Notes under the pieces: model-generated | What the model was told of the DNA's origin: nothing | Database searches by the model: none | The model's input: only the letters and a program-made list of their open reading frames with translations | Assembly: GCA_963920635.1 (NCBI GenBank) | Contig: OY987306.1 | Location: 12,108,001-12,172,000, forward strand | Reading direction: 5' to 3' | Source of the DNA: Pseudeuparius sepicola | Lineage: Eukaryota; Arthropoda; Insecta; Coleoptera; Anthribidae | Length of the DNA stretch: 64,000 bases | Shown: piece after piece, positions 55,248 to 64,000 of the stretch | How the letters are laid out: every line of letters begins with the position of its first letter | Position numbering within the stretch: position 1 is the first letter of the stretch | Made by a program: the position numbers and the translations under genes

Positions 55248-56527
55248 TGTAATGCCCAGACCAGCGCATAAGGCCAGAATATTTAAAACTATAATATTCC
55301 TACAGTATATCCTAGAGAGGCCCCAATATTCATATTCCTAAAACTTAAAACCATCCGTTCCTATGGAGATCTCCCGACCGCACGTGTCAAGGTTACACGC
55401 GGAACTCCAGAAGCAGATCACCTCACCCTGCGCTGCGCACGCGTCGCGACAAATGATATAAAAGAGCGCCCGACTGGACCTAGGGACAGTGCTAATGCAG
55501 CCTCAACCAGATGCCAGGGGAACCCCTGCCCGACTGAAGAGGGCAGGTGGCCACCCCTGCAGCCAGCCAGTCACCCAGTAAAAATGAAGAAAATCAAGAA
55601 AGAAATACTCTCCTAGCACCGCAGTAAGTTTGGGCTGACCAAAAAGCCGAATATTTGTGTTTTGATTCCTTTGTGTCTGAATTGCCTTTTTATTTGTGAA
55701 TTTTGAATTATTTTGGAAACTTTTAGAGAAATTGAATTTATTGTGCATTTTTAATTAATTAAAAATAATTTAATAACTTTTGTGAACCATCTTAGGATTT
55801 TTGGGAATTTATTTTGAACCATATTATTTCACTATAGATGCCAGACTTTTATTTTATTCAAACAGAAATAATTTTGTAATTTTTATTGGGACATTTGAAG
55901 GGATTTGGGAAACTATTTAGAGTCAATTTTGGGGTTGAAATCAGAATCTTGTTTTTAATGGAACTATTTTATGTCAGAATTTTTGAGTAATTTGAATTAC
56001 ATTTTTATATGAACTTGTGCTGGAAACTACGCAAAGCTATACAGAGTCATCAAGTAATTTTATTCTAGTCAAGTAATTTTATTCTAGTTGGGGAATCTTT
56101 TGCAATTTTTGTATTTTAATCTGAAGGTTTGTTCTTTTATGCCTTAGTTATGTATTTGTGCCATTTTGTCATATTGTTTTGTGCCTTATTTTAAATTCCA
56201 TTGTTTATAAGTGTATCTTGCGAAACGTTTGGATTTTGTTACTTAGAAAGGGGTCCCATTTCAGATATCTTGAGTGTAGCATTGTGCGAACTTATAGATT
56301 TTTAATTTTATTCAATAATAATTATTGCACATGTTTTAAACTTCCTATTGTACTGTATCTTGTTAATCCAATGTACGGTATCGTATTTAATTTTAATATA
56401 CATATTACACTATCCCTGTGTTTCCGTCATACACCTTAGGCCCACACTAAAAAGAATATTGTGGCTCGCCCTATACAAATCCGCTCGCCAACTTTTACCA
56501 CCAACAAAAAGGGCTGAGATCACCACA
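55248..56527 (+). mobile_element. Solo LTR C (1,280 bp)
   Basis: It starts TGTAATGCCCAGACC and ends GATCACCACA. The 4-bp duplication GTGC is exact (55244-55247, 56528-56531), and the uninterrupted site is visible in copy 1 of the host element at 38500. A TATAAAAGAGCG box lies at 55457, GGGCTGACCAAAAAGCCGA at 55631 matches LTRs A, B and D, and CTTAGGCCCACAC lies near the end. No internal genes. Confidence 0.9.
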
Positions 56528-56867
56528 GTGCCTTGTTAGCGCGGCATCCGCGCCACCATGGCAACCAACCAACATACTAATTGTTACCTGTCAGATAATC
56601 AGAAGTATAGTTTATCCATTATAATAGTTTTTCTTTCGTCGAAGAAAAATTATAGTACAAAACTCGAGTTGTAAGCTAATTACATACTCGTGGAATTACA
56701 GCACTCGCCGCTGCGCGGCTCGTGCGCATCTTTTCCACTCATACCTACGTAAAAAGCTGTTTACAACTCTCGCTATGTAATATACTATTGTACTGTGTTT
56801 GAGAGTTAATTTGTAATTTTAATTTGTGTATCGGATAACTTTTGTTAAGTTTTAAATTACAAGTATT

Positions 56868-57321
56868 AAGGTGGAATTATGCAAGCCAATTTAACTTAAT
56901 TTAACATTAACGTAACGTAAGAAAGAAGTTAAAATATGTGTTATTCAATGGGAGTGTTTATGCAGCACAATTTAACGTAATGTAACGTAAAAGTTAACCA
57001 ACATTTAACTCTTGCGTTAAAATGAAAGAAAATCTCAGTGCGCATGCGTAATTTCATTGCCAACAGTAATAAATAAATTTACAATTAGTATTAGTGAGAA
57101 CAAAAACTCTCTAGCACTGGTTGTTTATTATTTAGGATGCATGGTTGTGGGTTAGGTTTTGAATTTTGGGTCTGAGATCTCGTGAGAAAAATTGATTTTG
57201 ACATTTCGCCTGTTTTTGCCCAGACTTAAATTATTAAATAATCCTTGCATAAACGGTATCCTAAATTCTTGCGTTACGTTAATATTAAATTACGTTCAAT
57301 TGTCTTGCATAAACCCACCTT
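56868..57321. mobile_element. 454-bp TIR element with about 55-bp ends
   Basis: AAGGTGGAATTATGCAAG..TTAACGTAACG and CGTTACGTTAAT..CTTGCATAAACCCACCTT are inverted. The phrase TTTATGCAGCACAATTTAACGTAA near 56960 repeats the terminal sequence internally. No coding content. Confidence 0.78.
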
Positions 57322-58660
57322 TTGTTGTTGGTATATTCGCAAATTCTAAGCCGTAGGATATATAGCTTCATAAAAATGTAAACTAAAAAAGTTAATTCCT
57401 TCTTAATAATATTATTATTTTTAAAAAAGTGGCGTTGTAATTGATAGTAATTTTATTGGCAACAGTTTTTTTATATGTCCATAGGAAAATATGCGTAGGT
57501 ATGTATTACAAAAGAACGCATAGACTGTAACATAAATAATATGTACTCAAATCAATGCGAAAATTTCGCTTTTTGAAAATCGGATTTTCCATGAAGTTTA
57601 AAGAAAACACAAAAACATCTTGTGTTTTATTTAAAATTCTGTATTCAACGCTTTAGTAGTAGCACATAAAAAAAATTGCGAAAATTTTGGGTTTTACGTT
57701 ATTTCTTGAGATGTTAATTTTATACCAATAACAAATCACTATTATTACTTACGATTACTCGTTCTATAACCCATAGGTCCCTACCTATGCATATACAAAT
57801 ATTTCCTAAGCTATCGTCCGTTTATCGTATGCAATACCAAAATAATAGTGCTTGCGTGATTTAAATTTTTTTTAATGGTTTCCACGCCGCGCCGTTATGG
57901 TAAAGTAGAAATCGCGAAAAATTAGGTAAACAATAAGCAGTTTACATAAATTAACATTTTAAACTTGATAAAATTAAATAATATCACATTCTTTTACAAT
58001 ACCTTTTTTAGATAATTCCAGTATGTAATTGGGACTTTCTTTCTTTGTATAAAAATCGCACTATAATATTTATAAACAAATTACATTTTTAATTTACGGT
58101 CATAGAAAATCTGTATTATATGATTCAGATTATGAAGAGTCGACTTTCTACTAATTGAGACCGAGTAGCAAATTTATGGGAGTGTATTCGCGATATGACT
58201 ATTAATATTGTTGTCATATTATTGACGTTTCATTTCTTTACAATCTATCTCAGCGCATTTATATGCTTTTTAGCACGCTGCTGCATGCATGTAATATGTA
58301 ACCATTGAATAAGGTTAATCAATGATGTAACTTTGTAAACAAATCTAGCAAATCGATTTTTACCCACTTCCCACTTCTAATAATTGTAGTATCCATCTGA
58401 TCCATTGCCAATACAATATTGTGGTTCCATCGAGCCTTTAACTTTAACAATGGTTCCTTGTAATAATAGTGTGGCATTAGCAGAGATGGAGAGAATGGGC
58501 CCCCAGATATCCTAATGAAAGAATTACGTCCTCCATATCAGATATCTGACGATTAGACTTGGATGTAAAAGATCCTGGAGTAATCTAGATCCGTAAAACT
58601 CTAAGTTTATTTAAGACCAAAGAGTTAAAAAAAAACAGTAGATTAAAAAAGTCAAAAGCA
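57322..58660. other. Intronic AT-rich sequence, nothing recognised
   Basis: No exon, TIR or coding remnant was identified in this stretch of FAR intron. Confidence 0.4.
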
Positions 58661-58781
58661 CGCTTTTATTGTTGACTAAAAAGTAAATGCGCCCCACGCT
58701 TTTACATAAAATAATTTCATATTAAAAAATATCAGGCATCAAATAAACTATTTTTTACTTTTAAGTCAACAATAAAAGCGC
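58661..58781. repeat. 121-bp inverted repeat at the 3' edge of the Penelope element
   Basis: CGCTTTTATTGTTGACTAAA pairs with TTTAAGTCAACAATAAAAGCG. The loop is about 75 bp. It ends exactly where the Penelope direct repeat begins (58783). Confidence 0.75.
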
Positions 58782-59149
58782 GTTTTCTAAAATTTATTTG
58801 TGGCGAAAACAGATCCATTTAATTTTTAATTGGGTTTTTCGCCACAAAACTGATCGACAGACAACTTTTTCAAGTTGCCTGGAAAATTCATAAATTCTTA
58901 ACAGTGAATGAACGCAACTTTAGACGTGTAAATAAAAAAATAACTAAACTAAAAAATTTGTTTTCTGAGCTTTCGGAGAATAAATCTTCCTCCTTTCTCA
59001 AAGATCATGCCACGTCAAAGTGAAGTGACAGATTAATAAATTTCAGAAAACAGAAACAATAGCCTAGCCACCTGCCTGATATTGTACCCTGTGTTCTATC
59101 TAATTATCTATAGGTACTAACTTCTCTTTGAATAAATGGCAATAATATT

Positions 59150-59415
59150 TTACTGAATAACACAGTTGTCCGTATTTCCTAGAATAAATGCAGATTCTTT
59201 AATTTTTCGTCTATTTCCTACTTCTTCTTTGAGAATTGGTTTGGACCTATCCCACAATATCCTACGATTGTTATTAAAAGAATGTTCACATATTTTTGAC
59301 TTAGAAATTTGATTTTGCCTGATATAATTTTTATGTTCTTTTAAACGAACGTTAAATGGCCTAAAGTCTCGCCAACATAGAACTTTCCACATTCACAAGG
59401 AATTTTATAAATGCA
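59150..59415 (-). pseudogene. PLE GIY-YIG endonuclease domain
   Basis: The minus strand reads CIYKIPCECGKFYVGET (59415-59365). After a 1-nt frameshift it continues RPFNVRLKEHKNYI and SKICEHSFNNNRRILWDRS. IY.IPC.CG..YVGET and R...RL.EHK are the defining motifs of Penelope GIY-YIG nucleases, including the zinc-binding Cys pair. It should nick target DNA; the frameshift disables it. Confidence 0.9.
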
Positions 59416-59455
59416 ATTTTTGAACTTTGTATCTCATTAAATGGTTTCGTTTTAA

Positions 59456-59958
59456 CTATAGCATCGATCTTAATGTATTTTTGGTTTTAAATACTGTTCT
59501 GACATTAAAACGATTACCTATGCGTTTTAGCTTATCTGATAGTCCAGGAATATAAGGAATAATTAAATTTACTAGTCGGTCCACCACATTTATTTCTCTA
59601 ATTCTATTAGCATTGTTATTTTGTTGGCAATCTTGAAAAACTTGCTCAACAAATTCAATAGGATAACTATTCTTCTCAAGAACATATTTTATATGTTTAA
59701 TTTCCTCCTCAAATTTTGTGTTATTAGAACAAATCGTTCTAGCCCTGTCATATAAACTTTCAATTACTCCTTTTTTAACACTAATATGATGATTGGAGTT
59801 GAAATGGAGATATCTATTAGTATGTGTTGGTTTTCTATTAGACACTAGTTTCTATACTATCTGATTTCAGTATAGAAACATCTAAGAAAGGTAATTGATT
59901 ATTATTTTCAATTTCTAAGGTTCTTGTGAGTTTAGAAAATTTAATAATAAATAATAAT
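59456..59958 (-). pseudogene. PLE region between RT and endonuclease
   Basis: FSKLTRTLEIENNNQLPFLD, then SVSNRKPTHTNRYLHF and NSNHHISVKKGVIESL correspond to the PLE thumb/connector pattern (FLD, RKPT.T..YL...S.H....K..V). One frame change occurs near 59850. It ends with NRFNVRTVFKTKNTLRSML before a stop. Confidence 0.85.
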
Positions 59959-60301
59959 TCATATAATAAATATGTCATCTACATATCTCCACCAAACATT
60001 AGGTTGGTGAACATATCTAGTCAATTCATTTTGTTCAAAATCTTGCATGAATAAATTGCTTATGAATGGTGATAAAGGAGATCCCATAGCCATTCCAAAT
60101 TCCTGCTGGTAAAATTCATTTCCTAGTTGAAAATAAGTGGTTTTAACACATAGTGTTGTTAGTTCTAATATTGAATCTATATTCAAATTCGTCCTTTCTA
60201 CTAAAGTCTGATCATTTTCTAACTTTCTGCGTAAAATGTTCAATGATTTGTCAACAGGGGCATTTGTAAAAAGACTAACCACATCAAAGCTAGCTAATAT
60301 A
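59959..60301 (-). pseudogene. PLE reverse transcriptase core (palm)
   Basis: SFDVVSLFTNAPVDKSLNIL holds motif A with its catalytic Asp, FGMAMGSPLSPFISNLFM is motif B and VWWRYVDDIFII is motif C with the YVDD active site. The start of this block lies at the right edge of the foldback insertion; upstream RT sequence resumes at 61015. Confidence 0.92.
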
Positions 60302-61014
60302 CAGGGTGAGTCACATCTAAAGGCAGAGCCGAAAACACAAGGTAGAATTCGCTAAAATAAGCACAAATGCTTAATAAACATTAGCTCAAAAACGCTTGGT
60401 TCTCCATATACAGAGTGTTGAAACTTTTCCAAATATTTTTTAATTTTTTTCTAGCCCGTTTAGGAATTATTTTATACATATTATGGGTTGTCATTTTGTG
60501 CAATAATTTGGCCCTGTTCAGATAAGCAGCGGCGTAGATACAGATTATAATTTTATTTTAAATGCCAGCATAATCACCTTGACACTAGTTTAAAAAATCC
60601 GAAATTACGAAGAAACTGTACCAGAAATAAAAAAAATGCCAAGAGGCACTTTTTGTTCCAAATTAAATGGGCTATCCAAAAAAGGCAAAATTTTTGGTTT
60701 TGCACAGGGCCTTACTACTTTTTCTCTACAATTATTTACAGTAACTATTTGTACCTACGCCGCTGGTCATCGGAACGGGGTCAAATTATTCCACAAAATG
60801 GCAACCGTCCAGTGTATAATGTGTACCAAATTTGGTTAGAATTCCTAAATGGGATCGAAAGAAATTAAAAAAATATGTTATTTTTGGAAAATTTTCAACA
60901 CGCTGTATATGGAGAACCAAGCTTTTTTGGGCTAATGTTTATTAAGCATATGTGCTTATTTTAGCGAGTTCTACCTTGTGTTTTCGGCTCTGCCTTTAGA
61001 TGTGACTCACCCTG
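60302..61014. mobile_element. 713-bp foldback inserted in the PLE RT gene, flanked by TA
   Basis: CAGGGTGAGTCACATCTAAA and TTTAGATGTGACTCACCCTG are inverted ends, with TA at 60300-60301 and 61015-61016. Arms of about 200 bp pair through GGTTCTCCATATACAG and AAATTGGTAC-like sequence; GCGGCGTAGATAC / GTACCTACGCCGC forms an inner stem. Removing it and one TA reconnects the RT coding sequence (NINFRI to LASFDVVSL). Confidence 0.9.
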
Positions 61015-62062
61015 TATAATTATCCGGAAATTGATGTTCCCTAATTTTCTTCCAGAAAATGATTACCTACTGTTTCTGATAAATGAATTTGAATTTCCCA
61101 CTAACGGATTAACAATTTTAAGTGAATATTTTGCTAACGAATGAACTTACAGTGGGGCGAAGAGGAATGTTAGTTTTGTGTATTTTTGGTAATCCGTATA
61201 AGTGTGCAGGTTTTGAATGATGCGGAGTTAAGAGTGTCCTTTGTCTCTGTGTCACTTGTTCTCGGTATTTATACAGTGTTTTGTATATTTTAGTTTCTAT
61301 TGAAGTTGTAGGGTCTTTGTTTATCCTCTTGTAAGCTCCTTCATTTAATAAATCATTTAATTTATTATCATACACAGTTTTTTCTAAAATAACAGTTGCA
61401 TTTCCCTTATCTGCTGGTAATATTTTAATTGTCCTATCCGATTTAAGTGATCTAATTGCTACTTTTTCTTCCTTTGAAATATTTAGCTTTGGTTTAAAAT
61501 CTTTTTCTAAGGTTATTTTCGACCTAACTCTAAATTCTTGACCTAATTCCTCAGGTAATGCTTGAAGTGTTTCCTCTACCGATGCTACTATGTCAAGCTT
61601 AGAAATTTTGTTGTCAACAACAGAAAAATTTAACCCTTTTGCCAAAACTAACTTTTCTGAAATGGTAAGTTCTCTGTTAGATAAATTAATTACTGTTCTG
61701 TTGACAAAATCATTGTCTATTTGATTGAATTCCTTACTATGCTTTTCCTCAACTAATCTTCGGAATTTGTTAATCTGTCTTTGTTTGACTCTATCAAAAT
61801 GCCTATTATAGCTTATGCTGATACAATTTGATATGTAATTAAAATCATAGAAAGATACACTTTCCCTAACATTTTCCCGTATTTCATTTATATCCCCGTA
61901 TAATTTGTTTATGTTACTTCTTTGGTTCTGGATTCTTTTTCTTATCAGCATCATACTACATCTGAACAATATTTTGCTACATTTCCTACTAGTAAAAGGT
62001 TCTTTTAGGCGTAATCCTTTTGGTATAATATTCGCTTGTCTACATTTACATAAATATGTCAA
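61015..62062 (-). pseudogene. PLE N-terminal region and first RT motifs
   Basis: A 315-codon frame (62062-61118) contains RTIKILPADKGNATVILEK and PAHLYGLPKIHKTNIPLRP, the RT fingers motifs characteristic of Penelope (K.. ADKG, YGLPK.HK....RP). After SSFVSKIFT a 1-nt frameshift leads to KIVNPLVGNSNSFIRNS, which runs to the foldback insertion at 61014. The N-terminal 150 residues are charged and helix-rich, as usual for PLEs. Confidence 0.92.
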
Positions 62063-62581
62063 TCCATTTTTTGCGTTAGATAATTTGAAGAACTTCTCTT
62101 ATAATCTGAAATTATTGAAAACATTAAGCCCATACCTTCGTTCTAGATATTTTCTAAAATTTATTTGTGGCGCAAACAGATCCATTTAATTTTTTAAATT
62201 ATTTTTTACAACAAAAATACTTTTTCTACCTATTCAAATATTTTTGTGCAATAATAAAAATAAGGAGGTAGGTACTACAAAGCATAGCTTGCAAAAAATG
62301 TTAAGCATAGGGGCCCTGCGATTGTTAGCTATAATAACATTGTAGATAAAAGAAACGTTGATAATATGACTTTAGCAACATTATTTGTGTTGGAGATAAC
62401 ACTAAAAATAGTGTTTTTTTGTCCGAACCTTAAGACCATATAAGAACCTCTCTTCCAATTATGAAGATCTAAACTCAAGAGGGTAGATGTTCCGTACCTA
62501 GGGTACCTAATGTTCCCAATTTTGTAATTTATTTTATATCTCTTTCGGTCATTATTAATACCCTTGAAACTTTTAGCTTAC

Positions 62582-62777
62582 CTATCGACGGCCGGATAAT
62601 GCACACAGGAATATTGTTTTTCTCGTCGGCTACAAGACTTTCTGACAGCCTTTTGCTATAAGTGTAAGTATTCGGATGTGGAGTAATGATTGAGGGAGTA
62701 GCTATCTCCAGTGCTTCCGGTTTCATCCATTTGGTTACTTCAATAACATCCCTTGGGTTGTCCTTTGATTCGTAAAC
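62582..62777 (-). CDS. Fatty acyl-CoA reductase, exon with the catalytic YxxxK motif
   Basis: Acceptor TATTTTAG precedes GTTTACGAATC. The exon reads VYESKDNPRDVIEVTKWMKP, EALEIATPSIITPHPNTYTY, SKRLSESLVADEKNNIPV and CIIRPSI, ending at the donor TCGATAG before GTAAGC. The PNTYT.SK.L.E motif contains the YxxxK catalytic pair of the extended SDR fold, and V.I.RPSI follows as in insect FARs. The length is 196 nt, leaving in phase 1 to join 52314 as RPSI-V. This is the most upstream FAR exon in the window; the cofactor-binding TGGTG..G exons must lie beyond 64000. The downstream intron is 10.3 kb. Confidence 0.96.
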
Positions 62778-63008
62778 CTAAAATAAACCGTTGTCCCCAA
62801 TAAACACTAGAAAGATAGTGAGTATAAAGTGCACCTACACGAAACTGTTTTAGGTGGCATTTTCAGACATAGGTAGTATTCAAACTACCAATCCAAATAT
62901 ACAGGTGTTCCGGTTTGTTTAAGACAAACTTTCACAGCTGATGGCAAAAGCCATTTTATAAGGTGCGTTCGTTGACTGAAGGTTTAAACCAACGGTGCGT
63001 TGCTTGTA

Positions 63009-64000
63009 TAGGGTGATTTTTATAAGTGTTTCATTAGAAGATTATAGGGATAGACATGGCATTTTGATTTCAAATTTTAAGGGATCATATAGGAGGTTAG
63101 GAACTCTATTTTCAAAATATTTTCAAGATGGTGGCACTTCCGGAAAAACCGGAAGTGATTACTAACTTTGTTATTTTAAATGGAACACCCTAATATTATT
63201 ACATTTTTGAACTCCTATAAAATTCTAAGTCAACTTCATAAATACATATGTGTCATTATGTCTAACCGTTTTGAAGATATTCTCACTTTTATGATTTTTT
63301 GACAGATGACTTGGCGCATTTAACTAGCTGTAAGTTTTAACTACGATTAATTAAAAAACTAATATTTTGCACATTGATACTTAATATGAAGGGTCGCGCG
63401 AATCTGAAGATAAAACTTTAAAATATTGTACAGGGTGTTCTGAAATTGATGTCCAATATTGTCATTAAAAATATGCGAAAGCTCGATTTTTTCAAATGGA
63501 AACCCCATTTTTTTATTTGTTCATTGCATTCCTCTTAAAAAATGGTGCTAAAACGTAAATACTCTTAAATTATCTGCAATTGATGGTTTTCGAGTTATTT
63601 CATAAAAACTCATATTTCTTCACATTGCTCTAAAATTTGTTCTTACTCGGTCGTAGGATGGAAAACAAATGATTTGACATGTCTGCATTTATTTATTTGT
63701 CATACAACAACAAATAGGTACATTGATATTAGTCGTTGCGAGTGTAATAATGGCTGGTAATTATTATTCAAATCAAGATGTTTTAAACATGTTTTATACG
63801 TATGGCGAGTGCAATAAAATTTTGGAGAGAACGGTAAGAACTTTGAATGAGAGATATCCTCATCTACCACCGCTGACGAAATCAATATTTTGCAAAATGG
63901 AAGCAAATTTTGTCAGATTAATGTTTTGGCATATTTTCCCGCAGAGCCCAGAAATTCTATTAGACGTGCAGAACGTGCAATAATATTCTTCTACGCAAAA
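63009..64000 (+). mobile_element. 5' part of a transposon related to FB0
   Basis: The segment begins near TATAGGGTGATTTTTATAAG and proceeds through CACTTCCGGAAAAACCGGAA, AAATGGAACACCCTAATATT, CTAACCGTTTTGAAGATATT and TTTTCAAATGGAAACCCC to an open frame at 63750. The same landmarks occur in the same order in the arms of FB0 (504-1250). The leader is about 740 bp in both. The 3' end lies outside the window. Confidence 0.68.
63750..63983 (+). CDS. DUF4817-like transposon protein, N-terminal part
   Basis: ATG at 63750 starts MAGNYYSNQDVLNMF, YTYGECNKILERTVRTLNE and RYPHLPPLTKSIFCKMEANF. A pattern of Y[ST]N.[ED]..[DN]M...YG.C......A/V R.....R[FY]P....P....F is, from memory, that of the helix-turn-helix DUF4817 domain at the N-terminus of many arthropod transposon proteins. 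It would bind element DNA. After MEANF the annotated frame reads VRLMFWHIFPQ to a stop at 63983. The +1 frame (EPRNSIRRAERAIIF) looks more plausible, suggesting a 1-nt frameshift near 63910. An upstream in-frame ATG at 63723 is less likely. The rest is outside the window. Confidence 0.6.
   Translation: MAGNYYSNQDVLNMFYTYGECNKILERTVRTLNERYPHLPPLTKSIFCKMEANFVRLMFWHIFPQSPEILLDVQNVQ

Larger units (their letters stand above)
54725..56787. mobile_element. TAGTA...TACTA element, copy 2, split by two insertions
   Basis: It matches 38357-38755 in three blocks: 54725-54810 (TAGTAACATACC.., CGTAATGACTGACACGTAAT), 55204-55247 (ATCTGTTCTTAATTAAAAC, ATTATCACGGG) and 56528-56787 (CCTTGTTAGCGCGGCATCC to GTAATATACTA). 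The gaps are a composite palindrome element (54811-55203) and solo LTR C (55248-56527). The last 125 bp form the palindrome with apex CTCGCCGCTGCGCGGCTCG. Confidence 0.85.
58783..62195 (-). mobile_element. Penelope-like element (PLE), interrupted and decayed
   Basis: Reading right to left: the N-terminal region and RT (62062-61118), a foldback insertion (60302-61014), the RT core (60301-59959), the region after RT (59940-59456) and the GIY-YIG endonuclease (59415-59150). TTTTCTAAAATTTATTTGTG..CAGATCCATTTAATTTTT occurs in direct orientation at both ends (58783-58827, 62150-62195), as expected for PLE pseudo-LTRs. PLEs move by reverse transcription primed at the target. At least four frameshifts or stops make this copy inactive. 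Confidence 0.9.

Overview
This is AT-rich genomic DNA of an animal, almost certainly an insect. It carries exons of two spliced genes, both on the minus strand, spread through about 60 kb of nested transposable elements. The insect call rests on the gene families (an insect-type fatty acyl-CoA reductase, an AAAP amino acid transporter), the repeats (Jockey-type LINE, Penelope-like element, hAT elements, many foldbacks ending in TACAGGGTG) and the intron/exon layout. A beetle or another insect with a repeat-rich genome would fit, but the order cannot be fixed from the sequence.

Gene 1, left half, minus strand: an amino acid transporter of the AAAP (Aa_trans) family. The 5' end lies inside the window: a probable 17-codon first exon (23542-23592), exon 2 (19506-19623) and exon 3 (3171-3339). 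Splice phases agree at both joins. The remaining exons lie left of the window. Intron 2 is 16.2 kb and holds a dead Jockey LINE, a SINE, hAT and TIR elements and foldbacks.

Gene 2, right half, minus strand: a fatty acyl-CoA reductase. Its last five coding exons (62582-62777, 52107-52314, 40343-40582, 39609-39866, 39387-39543) join in phase and end at a stop codon. The N-terminal Rossmann-fold exons lie right of the window. Two introns are swollen to about 10 and 11.5 kb by repeats; the other two are 65 and 476 bp.

The rest is mobile DNA. Highlights are: (i) a 1.5 kb foldback at 504-2057 whose loop still encodes the start of a DUF4817-like protein, related to the element entering the right edge (63009-64000); (ii) a solo LTR (30964-36732) containing at least four further insertions; (iii) three non-autonomous hAT elements with exact 8-bp target duplications; (iv) a Penelope-like element split by a foldback; (v) four or more ~130-bp palindromes with a GC-rich apex and TAGTATA-like ends, which may be an undescribed family. 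No intact transposase, reverse transcriptase or functional RNA gene was found.
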